From Actinomycetales bacterium (GTDB lineage: Bacteria; Actinomycetota; Actinomycetes; Actinomycetales; Microbacteriaceae): a DNA stretch of 64,000 bases. Positions 1 through 9,151 of the stretch are shown one piece after another (the first letter of the stretch is position 1; each line of letters opens with the position of its first letter). The stretch covers positions 1 to 64,000 of the forward strand of contig JAATGV010000003.1 of NCBI GenBank assembly GCA_015654475.1, read 5' to 3'. A program made the position numbers and the translations under genes. Under the pieces are notes generated by a model. That model had not been told where the DNA came from. It saw only the letters and a list, made by a program, of their open reading frames with translations, and did not search any database.

Positions 1-795
1 GAGAACATGGGCTTCGCTCTCAAGATCGCTGGTGTCGAAAAAGACGAACGTCAGCGCCGTGTCGAGGAAGCGGCAGCGCTGCTCGACCTGACCGAATACC
101 TCGGCCGCAAGCCGAAGGCCCTCTCGGGTGGTCAGCGTCAGCGTGTCGCCATGGGTCGCGCGATCGTGCGTCAGCCTCAGGTGTTCTTGATGGATGAGCC
201 GCTGTCGAACCTGGATGCGAAGCTGCGCGTGCAGACCCGCACCCAGATTGCCAAGCTCACCCGCGACCTCGGCGTCACAACGGTCTACGTGACTCACGAC
301 CAGACCGAAGCGATGACCATGGGCGATCGTGTCGCCGTGTTGAAGGATGGCATCCTTCAGCAAGTCGACACCCCGCGCGAGTTGTACGAACGCCCGCTGA
401 ACGTCTTCGTTGCAGGCTTCATCGGATCGCCTGCGATGAACCTTGTCGAGTTGCCAACCACCGAAACCGGTGTGCTGTTCGGCAACGAGGTCGTCTCGCT
501 TCCTGCCGATATTCTCAGCAAGGCAAGCGGATCGTCGATCGTGTTCGGTGTTCGCCCAGAGGATCTCACCATCTCGGCAAGCGGCTCGGGTCTTCCCGTC
601 GTCGTTGACGTTATCGAGGAACTCGGCTCAGACGGTTACCTGTACGGTCACGTTGATGGTGCGGCTGCGCACCAAGAGGTCGTCACCCGCATCGATGGAC
701 GTGTGCATCCCCTGGCCGGAGACAAGATCTTCTTGCTCGCCGACCCGGAGCACGCTCACCTGTTCGATGTGACAACCGGCCTGCGCCTCAATTAA
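1..795 (+). CDS. ABC transporter ATP-binding protein, MsmK/UgpC type (5' end outside window)
   Basis: This is the ATPase subunit of a carbohydrate ABC importer; it powers uptake from the inner face of the membrane. The frame is open to base 1 (Glu-Asn precede the first Met at base 7), so the N-terminus with the Walker A loop lies outside the window; 264 residues are visible. The signature LSGGQRQRVAMGRAI is at about residues 41-55, Walker B VFLMDEPLSNLDAK follows, then the switch histidine in TVYVTHDQTEA. The C-terminal part (from about residue 145) matches the OB-like regulatory domain of MalK/UgpC/MsiK proteins. Such ATPases often serve several sugar importers; no permease gene is visible here, so the substrate cannot be assigned. 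The next gene begins 32 bases downstream on the same strand. Confidence 0.93.
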   Translation, partial: ENMGFALKIAGVEKDERQRRVEEAAALLDLTEYLGRKPKALSGGQRQRVAMGRAIVRQPQVFLMDEPLSNLDAKLRVQTRTQIAKLTRDLGVTTVYVTHDQTEAMTMGDRVAVLKDGILQQVDTPRELYERPLNVFVAGFIGSPAMNLVELPTTETGVLFGNEVVSLPADILSKASGSSIVFGVRPEDLTISASGSGLPVVVDVIEELGSDGYLYGHVDGAAAHQEVVTRIDGRVHPLAGDKIFLLADPEHAHLFDVTTGLRLN

Positions 796-827
796 GTAAC
801 ACCAGCAACTGAAGCGGACCGGAAACA

Positions 828-2129
828 ATGCGAAACGCACTCAATATCACGGCCGCCAAAGTTGACTCGGCCCTGCTCGACCTGCCATGGGATGTGCCGC
901 TCAGCGAGTGGCCCGACGATCAGATAGTTGCGTTGCCGAAAGGCCTTTCGCGACACACTGTTCGGTTCTCACGGCTGTCGGGCAGGGTCATCGCCATTAA
1001 AGAGACGGTCGACGACATCGCCCACCGCGAATACTCGGTGTTGCGCCAACTGCGCAAACTCGAAGCCCCCGTCGTGGTTCCTGTGGCCGTGCTCTCGGGC
1101 CGGGTCGATAAGAACGGCGATCCTCTGCCCAGCGTGCTCGTCACTCGGCATCTGAAATACTCGATGCCTTACAGGGCAGTCTTCTCCCAGACACTCAAGA
1201 CCGACACGGCAACGCGTTTCATCGACGCCCTCGCCCTGCTTCTGGTTCGCTTACACAACATCGGTTTCTTCTGGGGAGACGTTTCGCTCTCCAACACGCT
1301 GTTCCGTCGAGACGCCGGGGCATTCGCCGCATATCTTGTCGACGCGGAGACCGGACAGTTTTTTCCCGGGGGCCTCTCCGATGGCAACCGTGAAAATGAT
1401 CTCGAGATCGCCCGCATCAACATCGCCGGCGAATTGATGGACCTGGCATCCGGATCCCGACTCGACGAGGAGACCGATCCACTCGCCATCTCCGAGCGCA
1501 TCGTCTCGCAGTACCGCCAGCTTTGGAACGAAATCCATGGCACCGAACGCTTCAGCGCTGACGAACGTTGGCGCATCCGCGAACGAGTGCAACGCCTCAA
1601 CGATCTTGGCTTCGACATCGACGAAATGTCGATTCGCACGGAAGACAATGGCGACGTGGTTCGCATCCATCCCAAGGTTGTCGACGGCGGGCACCACCGT
1701 CGCAGGCTGATCAGGCTTACCGGGCTCGATGTCGAAGAGAACCAGGCCCGTCGGCTCCTCAACGACTTCGACGAATTTCGCGCATCATTCTCTGAAATGG
1801 GAATGGATGAGGAGCAGGCAGCGCACCAATGGCTCGCGACCCGCTACGAACCGATCATCGCCTCGATCCCTCGAGAATTGCGAGGCAAACGGGAGCCAGC
1901 CGAAATCTTCCACGAGATCATGGAACACCGTTGGTACATGTCAGAGAAGTCAGGGCATAATGTGCCGCTGATGGATGCGGTGCGGGCATACACCCGAGAC
2001 ATCCTGTCTGGCCATCGCAACGAAGAAGCCCTGCTCGCCCCGCCGACCGAGTCGATCACGCTCCCCATCAACGTTGTCGGCTCACAGCTGGCCGACGACG
2101 ATGACGAGGACTGGCGGGCCAAGATCTAG
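828..2129 (+). CDS. DUF4032 protein with lipopolysaccharide-kinase-like N-terminal domain
   Basis: 433 residues. The N-terminal half has a protein-kinase-like fold signature: a catalytic-loop-like segment HNIGFFWGDVSLSNTLF near residue 140 and an acidic DAETGQ about 25 residues later, resembling the HxD...N and DFG-like elements of RIO/LPS-kinase-like proteins. The C-terminal half, from about residue 230, corresponds to DUF4032, a domain found in actinobacterial proteins of this architecture. No signal peptide or membrane segment is seen, so it is probably cytoplasmic. The gene follows the sugar-transporter ATPase closely and may be cotranscribed with it, but a functional link is only inference. 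The substrate is unknown. It ends in TAG. Confidence 0.8.
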   Translation: MRNALNITAAKVDSALLDLPWDVPLSEWPDDQIVALPKGLSRHTVRFSRLSGRVIAIKETVDDIAHREYSVLRQLRKLEAPVVVPVAVLSGRVDKNGDPLPSVLVTRHLKYSMPYRAVFSQTLKTDTATRFIDALALLLVRLHNIGFFWGDVSLSNTLFRRDAGAFAAYLVDAETGQFFPGGLSDGNRENDLEIARINIAGELMDLASGSRLDEETDPLAISERIVSQYRQLWNEIHGTERFSADERWRIRERVQRLNDLGFDIDEMSIRTEDNGDVVRIHPKVVDGGHHRRRLIRLTGLDVEENQARRLLNDFDEFRASFSEMGMDEEQAAHQWLATRYEPIIASIPRELRGKREPAEIFHEIMEHRWYMSEKSGHNVPLMDAVRAYTRDILSGHRNEEALLAPPTESITLPINVVGSQLADDDDEDWRAKI

Positions 2130-2211
2130 CCTGCGGCACCGATCTTCGCTTCAGCACACCAGAACTGTGTGAGCCTCAAGACGAAATATGTGCCGTCAAG
2201 GCAGGCAGGGC

Positions 2212-3219
2212 TCACTGTTGTTGGCGTGCGTTCGATATCGCGTACAGGGCGACGCTTGCCGCAATGCCAGCGTTGAGGCTCTCAGTTGACGACTCAATCG
2301 GAATCGAGACAATCGCGTCACACGTCTCTGTGACGAGGCGAGACAGCCCTTTCCCTTCTGAACCGACCACAACGACAAGCGGCTCTGTCCCTAGCTTGAG
2401 GTCAGGCAACGACACAGAGCCACCGCCATCCAGCCCGATGACGAACAGCCCGCGCTTTTTGTACTCTTTGAGCGCGGCCACGAGGTTTGCCGCAAGAGCG
2501 ACAGGCACCCGGACTGCGGCACCGGCCGACGTCTTCCACGCTGCAGCTGTCACGCCTACGGACCGGCGTTGCGGAACCACGACGCCCTGGCCGCCAAACG
2601 CGCCAACCGATCGCAAAATCGCGCCAAGGTTTCGAGGATCCATCACCCCATCAAGCACCACGATGAGGGGAACCTCTCCCCGCTTCTCGATCCGATCTAG
2701 AAGATCAATCGGGTGCGCGTACTGGTACGGAGGAACCTGAAGCGCGATGCCTTGGTGCACAACATCCCGGCCAGCAAGCCGATCCATCTCAGGGCGCATG
2801 ATCTCGAGAATCGGCATCGACCTGTTGTTCGCAAGCGCAATAGACTCACGCACCCTGTCATCGACCTCAACCCGGGACGCGATGTACAGAGCAGTCGCAG
2901 GAACTTTGGCGCGCAATGCCTCCACGACAGAGTTGCGGCCGGTGACGATCTCTGAGCCATCGGTGCGTTTTGCTGCTGAGCGTGGCGCCCCGGAACTGCG
3001 CTGGTTGTCTGGCCGTTGGCCTTCAGCACGTTGGCTGTCGGTGCGGGGCCCTAACCGCTCGGCACGTGCCTTGGCTTTCGCCTTTGGATGGTACGGCCGG
3101 TCTTCGGCCTTCGGCGTGGGGCCTCTGCCTTCAAGGGCTTGACGACCGTTCCCGCCAGTGCCGACCTTGGGCTTACGCGAGCCCTTGCGCGACGCACCTG
3201 GTCGTGGTTTATTCGCCAT
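2212..3219 (-). CDS. rlmB: 23S rRNA (guanosine-2'-O-)-methyltransferase RlmB
   Basis: SpoU/TrmH-family SPOUT methyltransferase that 2'-O-methylates a guanosine in the 23S rRNA P loop (G2251 in E. coli numbering) using S-adenosylmethionine. 335 residues. The SPOUT motifs are visible: LDGVMDPRNLGAILRSVGAF (motif 1, about residue 190) and IPIESSTESLNAGIAASVAL (motif 3, near the C-terminus). An L30-like substrate-binding domain precedes them (from about residue 95, GRNSVVEAL). The first 90 residues are a basic, low-complexity Lys/Arg/Gly/Pro extension, usual in actinobacterial members. The start overlaps the end of cysS by 11 bases, so the two are translationally coupled, as in the cysS1-rlmB pair of mycobacteria. 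Confidence 0.95.
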   Translation of the reverse strand: MANKPRPGASRKGSRKPKVGTGGNGRQALEGRGPTPKAEDRPYHPKAKAKARAERLGPRTDSQRAEGQRPDNQRSSGAPRSAAKRTDGSEIVTGRNSVVEALRAKVPATALYIASRVEVDDRVRESIALANNRSMPILEIMRPEMDRLAGRDVVHQGIALQVPPYQYAHPIDLLDRIEKRGEVPLIVVLDGVMDPRNLGAILRSVGAFGGQGVVVPQRRSVGVTAAAWKTSAGAAVRVPVALAANLVAALKEYKKRGLFVIGLDGGGSVSLPDLKLGTEPLVVVVGSEGKGLSRLVTETCDAIVSIPIESSTESLNAGIAASVALYAISNARQQQ

Positions 3220-4633
3220 CGATACTCCATACTGGTCCGGCCGCGGTGTCTTCGATCAAGATGCCAACGGCAGCGAGGCTGTCGCGAATTGCGTCAGAAG
3301 CTTCATAATCTTTGTTCGCGCGAGCAGATTCGCGCTTGTTGAGTTGGTCGCGAATGAGCGAATCGAGCACGGCGTGCTCAGTTTTGTCTGGCTCCGACCC
3401 CGTCTCGAAACTATCAGGGTCTAGGCCAAGAACTGTGAGCATACCAAGCACGGCCGCAAATGAGTTGGCTGCTTTGCGCCAGTCTTCTGCATCCATCGCC
3501 GCGTTGCCGGCCCGCACCGTGTCGTGCAGCACCGCAAGTGCCGCGGGGATGCTGAGGTCATCATCCATCGCCTCGCCAAACGCGTCTGGCACCTCAGCCG
3601 CCTGCAAAAGATCGGCATACCTGGTCTGGCTCAGTTTGCGTTTGGCGCGATCGAGAAATCCGGTGATGCGTTCAACTGCCGCCTCAGCCTCGCCAAGAGA
3701 CCGTTCGGGGTCGAACTCGATGGTCGATCGGTAATGCGCAGAACCGAGAAAGTATCGGATGACGATGGGGCGGGCGCGAGCATACAGTTCGGAGGCGAGC
3801 ATGAAGTTTCCGAGAGATTTGCTCATCTTGGTTCCGGCAACATTGACAAGCCCGTTGTGCAGCCATAAGCGCGCGAACTTGTCGCCCGCGGCGCCTGACT
3901 GCGCGAGCTCATTTTCGTGGTGCGGGAATCGCAGGTCGAGGCCACCACCATGAATATCGAATTCGGTTCCCAGATAGTGTGTGGCCATTGCCGAGCATTC
4001 GAGGTGCCAGCCTGGCCGCCCGCGGCCCCAGGGGCTCGGCCATGATGCGGTTTCGGGTTCGGTCGCTTTGCGCCCTTTCCATAGGGTGAAGTCGCGGGGA
4101 TCGCGTTTGCCGCGCTCGTCTCCGTCGAGTGCCGGCTCCATGTCTTCCAAATGCTGACGCGTCAGTTCGCCGTATGCGGGCCAGGATGCGGTGTCGAAAT
4201 AGACGTCACCTGAATCGTCGCCGGCGACATAGGCGTGACCGCTGTCGATGAGGCGGTGGATGAGGTCGTGCATTTGTGTCATGTGCGCCGTCGCGTGTGG
4301 CGCATATGTGGGCGGCAGGATGTTGAGCCGGTAATATGCCGCCGAGAACTCACGGTCGATGCGGTATGCGAGCGCCCACCACGGCTCAGCCTCGGTCGCA
4401 TTGGCAAGAATCTTGTCGTCGATGTCGGTGACGTTGCGGACGACGGTGACCGCGTATCCACGATATGTCAGCCATCGCCGCAACTGGTCGTAGATCAGTG
4501 CGGAACGCAAGTGCCCGACGTGCGGCGCGGACTGCACGGTCGGCCCGCAGAAGTAGAGGCCTACGTGCCCGGGCTTGACGGGGGCGAGCTCGCGAACTTG
4601 GCTGGTTCTGGAGTCGAAGAATTGTATCGGCAC
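3209..4633 (-). CDS. cysS: Cysteinyl-tRNA synthetase
   Basis: Class I aminoacyl-tRNA synthetase that charges tRNA-Cys in the cytoplasm. 474 residues, normal family length. The HIGH-like motif is in GPTVQSAPHVGHLRSAL near residue 30, the zinc-binding residues include Cys29 (YFCGPTV) and the WHLECSAM and GGGLDLRFPHHENELAQS segments, and KMSKSLGN is the adenylate-stabilising motif. The start is a GTG (bases 4631-4633) with no strong Shine-Dalgarno sequence. Mycothiol makers also carry MshC, a CysS paralogue, but this protein has the full anticodon-binding C-terminal region and the rlmB neighbour typical of true CysS. It shares an operon with rlmB; ispDF lies 137 bases upstream on the same strand. 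Confidence 0.96.
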   Translation of the reverse strand: MPIQFFDSRTSQVRELAPVKPGHVGLYFCGPTVQSAPHVGHLRSALIYDQLRRWLTYRGYAVTVVRNVTDIDDKILANATEAEPWWALAYRIDREFSAAYYRLNILPPTYAPHATAHMTQMHDLIHRLIDSGHAYVAGDDSGDVYFDTASWPAYGELTRQHLEDMEPALDGDERGKRDPRDFTLWKGRKATEPETASWPSPWGRGRPGWHLECSAMATHYLGTEFDIHGGGLDLRFPHHENELAQSGAAGDKFARLWLHNGLVNVAGTKMSKSLGNFMLASELYARARPIVIRYFLGSAHYRSTIEFDPERSLGEAEAAVERITGFLDRAKRKLSQTRYADLLQAAEVPDAFGEAMDDDLSIPAALAVLHDTVRAGNAAMDAEDWRKAANSFAAVLGMLTVLGLDPDSFETGSEPDKTEHAVLDSLIRDQLNKRESARANKDYEASDAIRDSLAAVGILIEDTAAGPVWSIDGE

Positions 4634-4770
4634 TCAACCAGATTACTGTCGACTTGCAACTATGGCGAAGCGCAGCCGCGCGTTGCGGTGCCGCCGAGGA
4701 CGCCCGAAGGGCGCGCTCATGGGATGCTCGGGATCAGCAGCGGCCGTCACACTGTCAAAAGCCGCGGCAA

Positions 4771-5931
4771 TTATCCCGCGCTGCGCTCAACAATCGTCGC
4801 CGTCGCGACGGCGGCGAGCCCATCTGGCACATTGAGAAATCCGAGTTTGTCGGTTGTTGTCGCGGCAAAGGCGACGGGCACTCCGACGAGCTCGGTCAAG
4901 AACTGTTCGACCTCGGTGCGACGCTCGGCTACACGAGGCCGCTCACCGACAAGTTGCACGGCAACCGATGTCGGTCGATAGCCGGACTCGGTGAGCAAAC
5001 GCAGAGTTTCACGCACGAAAACGGCGCTGTCCGCGCCAGCGAACTCGGGCCGCGCACTGCCGAAATGTGTGCCGAGGTCGCCAAGGTGCGCTGCCGACAG
5101 CAACGCGTCACAGATCGCGTGAAGCACAACATCCCCATCGCTGTGCCCCACGAGCGCAGGTTCGCCCGGCCATTCCAATCCGGCCATGCGAAGTGGGGCA
5201 TTCCCCACGTCATCGAATCGGTGGATATCTACGCCGATTCCCGTGACCGGCGCGCGCAAGACCGTCGCCGGCTCTGGGAGCACCAGGTCGGAGGGGAAGG
5301 TGATCTTGGCTGCCTCGACTGCGCCGGGGATCACATCCACCGGCGCACCCGACGCGGAGACGAGGCCAGCATCATCGGTGAACTCAGCAGTCGCATCCAT
5401 ATATGCCTGACGAAGTATCGATGCAGAGAAGCCTTGCGGCGTCTGCACGACAAACAGCTTGTCGCGATCAACAATCGAGAGTTCACCGTTGTCGTTCACG
5501 CGCTTTATTGAGTCCACAACAGGGAGACCGGGGATTGCGCCACGGCCGGTCCGCTCAATGTGGCCGAAGACCTCAGCGAAAAGATGTGCGGGCGCATCGG
5601 CGCGTGCAGCATCGTGCACCAGGATGGCTGTTGCCGAAGCGGGCACCGCAGCCAGGCCGCGTCTCACCGACTCCTGCCGTGACTCGCCACCGCTCACCGT
5701 GACCACAGCGTGTTTCGACCCTGCGAACTCGGCTTCCGCTATCGCAGCGCATTCGACGAGGTGTGTAGGGGGCGCGACAACCACCACAGAGATGCTATCT
5801 GCGAGCGCGCGAAGCTGCCGGAGCGCCGTCGCGAGAACGGTGGATTGCCGGTAAGGCGCTAAGGCTTTAGGGACCCCTAAACCGAGGCGCTCACCAGAGC
5901 CAGCTGCAACGACAATGACAGCCCGAGACAT
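4771..5931 (-). CDS. ispDF: Bifunctional IspD/IspF: MEP cytidylyltransferase and MECDP synthase
   Basis: Fused enzyme for two non-consecutive steps of the methylerythritol phosphate isoprenoid pathway: CTP-dependent activation of 2-C-methylerythritol 4-phosphate (IspD) and cyclisation to the 2,4-cyclodiphosphate (IspF). Residues 1 to about 220 hold the IspD nucleotide-binding loop (AAGSGERLGLGVPKA) and VHDAAR. From about residue 228 the IspF domain shows the metal ligands GVDIHRF and GHSDGDVVLHAICD, and GDLGTHFG. I start it at the ATG whose product begins MSRAVIVVAAGSG, 386 aa; an upstream in-frame ATG at 6015 would run into carD. It lies 16 bases after carD. IspD and IspF are separate neighbouring genes in mycobacteria, so the fusion is a lineage marker. 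Confidence 0.95.
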   Translation of the reverse strand: MSRAVIVVAAGSGERLGLGVPKALAPYRQSTVLATALRQLRALADSISVVVVAPPTHLVECAAIAEAEFAGSKHAVVTVSGGESRQESVRRGLAAVPASATAILVHDAARADAPAHLFAEVFGHIERTGRGAIPGLPVVDSIKRVNDNGELSIVDRDKLFVVQTPQGFSASILRQAYMDATAEFTDDAGLVSASGAPVDVIPGAVEAAKITFPSDLVLPEPATVLRAPVTGIGVDIHRFDDVGNAPLRMAGLEWPGEPALVGHSDGDVVLHAICDALLSAAHLGDLGTHFGSARPEFAGADSAVFVRETLRLLTESGYRPTSVAVQLVGERPRVAERRTEVEQFLTELVGVPVAFAATTTDKLGFLNVPDGLAAVATATIVERSAG

Positions 5932-5947
5932 CGTGGCTGACGCGGAC

Positions 5948-6430
5948 CTAAGACGCGAGGACTTCGTCAAGCACTGAGGCGGCGCTGTCTTCGTCGGTCT
6001 TTTCGGCCAACGCAAGTTCGGAGATCAGAATCTGGCGTGCCTTTGCGAGCATGCGCTTCTCACCTGCCGAAAGACCACGATCTTGGTCACGGCGCCACAG
6101 ATCGCGAACGACCTCAGAGACCTTGATGACGTCGCCACTCGCGAGCTTCTCAAGGTTTGCCTTGTACCGACGAGACCAGTTGGTCGGCTCCTCAGTGAAG
6201 GGCGCGCGAAGTACATCAAAGACCTTTTCGAGGCCAGCCTGATCGATGACGTCGCGAACGCCGACGTCTTCAAGATTTGCTGCCGGGATCTCGATGGTCA
6301 AGTCACCTTGGGCCGTGCGAAGGGTCAAATACAACTTCTCTTCGCCGTCAACATCTCGGTAGTTAAGCTGTTCGATAGTCGCCGCACCATGATGCGGGTA
6401 AACGACGGTTTCTCCGACGCGAAACTCCAT
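5948..6430 (-). CDS. carD: CarD family transcriptional regulator
   Basis: RNA polymerase-binding regulator that stabilises open promoter complexes, notably at rRNA promoters, and is essential in mycobacteria. 160 residues. The N-terminal Tudor-like RNAP-interaction domain starts [20 protein letters not shown] and the C-terminal helical DNA-binding domain carries the conserved tryptophan in [18 protein letters not shown] good Shine-Dalgarno sequence (GAAAGGAC) precedes the ATG. It is the first gene of the minus-strand run carD-ispDF-cysS-rlmB and is divergent from the LpqE-like lipoprotein gene, exactly as around Rv3583c in M. tuberculosis. Confidence 0.96.
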   Translation of the reverse strand: MEFRVGETVVYPHHGAATIEQLNYRDVDGEEKLYLTLRTAQGDLTIEIPAANLEDVGVRDVIDQAGLEKVFDVLRAPFTEEPTNWSRRYKANLEKLASGDVIKVSEVVRDLWRRDQDRGLSAGEKRMLAKARQILISELALAEKTDEDSAASVLDEVLAS

Positions 6431-6566
6431 GTAGTGATGTCCTTTCAGAGACGCCTAGAATACCACAGCGACCTTGAATCAGGCTGGTCTGCACGGAACC
6501 GCACGGGTCGGGTAGCATTTGTGCAGCGTGCATCTCTTGCGCAACAGCACTCTTCGAGGAGTACGA

Positions 6567-7103
6567 ATGACGAGAATTACGAAGGCGACCGCTGTGCTCG
6601 CGCTCGGCGCCGCCATTGCTTTTGTTGCAGCTGGGTGCACTGCATTCAGCCCTATCGCCACCGAGCAGTCGTACAACGCGAGCGACGGCGTCACGATCGA
6701 ATCCGGTGCGGTGATCCTCAACAACGCGCTGTTCATCAGCGATGACGGCGAGCTGGCCCGGTTTGTCGGCCGATTCACCAACAAGAGTTCGGAAGCCCAG
6801 ACCGTCAACATCCAAATCGGATCGGGGACCACGGCCACATCGGCTCAAGTCTCGGTCAAGGCGCAGTCGAGCTACGATCTGACAGATTCCGCCATCGTCT
6901 CAAATCTCGGTGCGTTACCAGGTGCAACAGTGCCGGTTTACATCCAAGCAGGCACCGCCACGGGCCAACAGGTCGAGACGCCCGTGCTGAACGGTGATCT
7001 GCCAGCGTATGCGAGCCTCGTGCCGACGCCTTCCGCCGAGCCGTCTGCTTCTGACGCCGTCGATGCCTCGAAGTCGCCAAAGGCGAGCGCTCCAGCGCAG
7101 TAA
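6567..7103 (+). CDS. LpqE-like secreted lipoprotein
   Basis: 178-residue lipoprotein of unknown function. The start is the ATG at 6567, supported by GAGGAG 5 bases upstream; the longer frame from 6519 has no comparable site. The signal peptide runs to a lipobox ending VAAGC with the lipidated Cys at residue 24. The mature part is a beta-rich domain without a recognised catalytic motif; the C-terminal 30 residues are Ser/Ala/Pro rich and probably disordered. It is divergent from carD, the position of lpqE (Rv3584) in M. tuberculosis, so I infer an LpqE homologue. Such domains resemble copper-chaperone-like folds, but I see no clear Met/His copper motif. Confidence 0.75.
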   Translation: MTRITKATAVLALGAAIAFVAAGCTAFSPIATEQSYNASDGVTIESGAVILNNALFISDDGELARFVGRFTNKSSEAQTVNIQIGSGTTATSAQVSVKAQSSYDLTDSAIVSNLGALPGATVPVYIQAGTATGQQVETPVLNGDLPAYASLVPTPSAEPSASDAVDASKSPKASAPAQ

Positions 7104-7182
7104 GGCCCAGACCTCCGGGCTATCGAGAGCGTTTCCGCACGCGCGAGGACTCGCACCAACATGCGAACGGCGCTGAAATGAA

Positions 7183-7863
7183 TCAGTCGTTCAGCTTGTA
7201 ACCGAGGCCACGGATGGTGACAAGCTTTGTGGGGTTGTTGGGATCCGTCTCGATTTTGGCCCGCACGCGCTTGATATGAACGTCAAGCGTCTTCGTGTCA
7301 CCGAAGTAGCTTTCGCCCCACACTTCGTCGATGAGCTGCCCGCGTGTGAGTACACGACCTGCGTTCTCGGCCAGATACGAAAGCAGTTCGAACTCTTTGA
7401 GCGGCATAGTCACGCTCTCGCCGGCGACGCGCACGACATGCCGATCGATATCGATCACGATGTCACCGGCACGCACGACGTCGTCACGCCGCTCAGGCTC
7501 GGCCTTGCGCCGCAGAACCGCGCGGATCCTCGCCTTCAACTCGCCAGCGGAATACGGCTTCGTCATATAGTCGTCGGCGCCGAGTTCGAGCCCAGTGACA
7601 ATATCTGCTTCCGTATCTTTTGCTGTCAGCATGATGATGGGGACCTGCGACTTCTGCCGAATGGCACGGCACACTTCGAGACCACTCAAACCAGGCAGCA
7701 TCAAATCGAGCAAGACAAGACCAGGCTCATTGCTGCCAAACCGCATCAGCGCTTCCGGGCCGTCCGCCGCCTGAAGAACCTCATACCCTTCCTGCTCCAG
7801 AAGGTAGACCAAGGGCAGCCGAATCGCATCCGAATCCTCGACAACCAGAACGACGTTGCTCAC
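7183..7863 (-). CDS. regX3: Response regulator RegX3 (OmpR/PhoB family)
   Basis: DNA-binding partner of SenX3 that controls the phosphate-starvation response. 226 residues. The receiver domain has the acidic pocket (VEDSD near residue 10), phosphoacceptor Asp53 in LVLLDLMLPG, Thr80 and Lys102 (MTKPYSAGE). The C-terminal winged helix (from about residue 130) carries LKEFELLSYLAENAGRVLTR and the recognition region DVHIKRVRAKI. It follows senX3 by 9 bases on the same strand. Its predicted binding sites, direct GTTCACC-type repeats, lie before phoU and pstS. Confidence 0.95.
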   Translation of the reverse strand: MSNVVLVVEDSDAIRLPLVYLLEQEGYEVLQAADGPEALMRFGSNEPGLVLLDLMLPGLSGLEVCRAIRQKSQVPIIMLTAKDTEADIVTGLELGADDYMTKPYSAGELKARIRAVLRRKAEPERRDDVVRAGDIVIDIDRHVVRVAGESVTMPLKEFELLSYLAENAGRVLTRGQLIDEVWGESYFGDTKTLDVHIKRVRAKIETDPNNPTKLVTIRGLGYKLND

Positions 7864-7872
7864 AACACTCCT

Positions 7873-8970
7873 TTACTCGTGAGAACCATGGGCAGCAGGC
7901 AGCTCAAAACGAAAAGTCGATCCGATACCCACTCGCGAAGTCACACTCACCGACCCCTGATGAACGCCCGCAGTATGTTTGACGATGCTCAACCCAAGCC
8001 CGGACCCGTCCCGGCTACGCGACGAATCTTCGCGATAGAACCGCTCGAACACTCGGTCGAGGTTCTCCGGTCGGATCCCGTAACCCTGATCGGCAACCGT
8101 GACGACAACACGGTCACCGACGGCTGTCACCGAAACACTCACCGTCGTGTCGCTACGCGAATACTGAATCGCGTTCTCAATCAGGTTCGACAATGCAGTA
8201 GCGATCATTCGACGGTCGGCAAGAACCACCACCGCCTCGTCAGCATCCACCTCGACGGCAATGCGTTTGGCGCCAGAGGCGCTCGAGTTCTCGGCAACAG
8301 CCTCAAACACCACATCGGCAAGCGGAAACGGGTCTCGGGCAACATCCACGATGCCTGCCTCGATGCGGCCGAGTTCGATCACGTCGCGGCTCATCCTGGT
8401 CAGCCGGGCAACCTCCTGAGCAAGCGACGCCGCAAAAGTGCGCACCGATGGAGGATCTTCTGCAGCTGCGGAAAGCGCCTCGGCGAGCAACCCGATCGCC
8501 GCGATGGGCGTCTTGATCTCATGGCTCACGTTGAGCAAAAAGTCAGTGCGCACCGAATCCAGGCGATCCGACTCACGACGATCCTCGATCACGACGACGA
8601 CGAACTGGCCGAGCATGGGCACGCCACGAACGAAAAAAGGGCTTCGATCGTTGGAACCGGGGATACCCAGATCTGTTTCGACCTCAACGGCCGCCCCCGT
8701 GCGAAACACGTCTGACGCGATGGACGCCAACGTATCGCCGGCGTGCGACATCGGGTCGATGCCAAGTGCAGGCACCTCCGGTGCAACGGCGACGACCGAA
8801 CGGGATGAGTCAAAAATCACCAAGGGAAGGTGCGCGTTCGCGCACAAGTCGACAAGCGCGTCTTCAATCGTTTTGCGCCGGCGTGCATCAAGTCGGAGAA
8901 GTCGATAAGCGACCCAGAACCCGGCCGCACCAACCACAACTCCGGCAATGGCCGCAAGCAACACATCCAT
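7873..8970 (-). CDS. senX3: Sensor histidine kinase SenX3
   Basis: Membrane-anchored histidine kinase that phosphorylates RegX3 when phosphate is scarce; the Pst system and PhoU normally hold it off. 365 residues. One clear membrane helix at about residues 4-23, a PAS-like sensor region at about 40-130, the dimerisation/H box with His150 in NVSHEIKTPIAAI, and an HATPase domain with the N box NLIENAIQYS, G1 VADQGYGI and G2 GSGLGLSIVKH. M. tuberculosis SenX3 has two membrane helices; only one is evident here. It is divergently transcribed from phoU over a 181-base region holding a PHO-box-like repeat and an inverted repeat. Confidence 0.95.
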   Translation of the reverse strand: MDVLLAAIAGVVVGAAGFWVAYRLLRLDARRRKTIEDALVDLCANAHLPLVIFDSSRSVVAVAPEVPALGIDPMSHAGDTLASIASDVFRTGAAVEVETDLGIPGSNDRSPFFVRGVPMLGQFVVVVIEDRRESDRLDSVRTDFLLNVSHEIKTPIAAIGLLAEALSAAAEDPPSVRTFAASLAQEVARLTRMSRDVIELGRIEAGIVDVARDPFPLADVVFEAVAENSSASGAKRIAVEVDADEAVVVLADRRMIATALSNLIENAIQYSRSDTTVSVSVTAVGDRVVVTVADQGYGIRPENLDRVFERFYREDSSRSRDGSGLGLSIVKHTAGVHQGSVSVTSRVGIGSTFRFELPAAHGSHE

Positions 8971-9013
8971 ACGCCTTAGACTAGGTGACGCAGCACGACA
9001 TCAAATGCTCGAG

Positions 9014-9048
9014 CAAACACTCAGGGGGGTTTGGTTGCCGAGTGTTTG
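9014..9048. repeat. Inverted repeat in the senX3-phoU intergenic region
   Basis: CAAACACTC at 9014-9022 and its exact complement GAGTGTTTG at 9040-9048, 17 bases apart, in the divergent promoter region. It could be a dimeric regulator site or a hairpin in the senX3 leader. It is separate from the PHO-box-like repeat 7 bases further on. Confidence 0.5.
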
Positions 9049-9054
9049 GTGCCT

Positions 9055-9072
9055 CTTTACCTTCTGTTCACT
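9055..9072 (+). promoter_or_regulatory. PHO-box-like direct repeat upstream of phoU
   Basis: CTTTACC (9055-9061) and GTTCACT (9066-9072) are two 7-base units at an 11-base period, the geometry of PhoP/RegX3-type PHO boxes in actinobacteria. A plausible -10 (TACGCT, 9103-9108) lies 30 bases downstream. The first unit is degenerate. Confidence 0.6.
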
Positions 9073-9151
9073 TCGGCCAGTGAGCATTGGAGAACCACGC
9101 TGTACGCTGTGACGGCAAAGCAAGCAGCACTCGACACATAAGGAACAACTC

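Noticed and set aside
4235-5511. Long plus-strand frames opposite cysS and ispDF
   Set aside because: Shadows of coding DNA on the other strand; the minus-strand products have complete catalytic motifs.
7276-8715. 479-residue plus-strand open frame opposite regX3/senX3
   Set aside because: It is the complement of two clear genes with all their motifs, has no ribosome site, and its peptide is Arg/His-rich without a domain.
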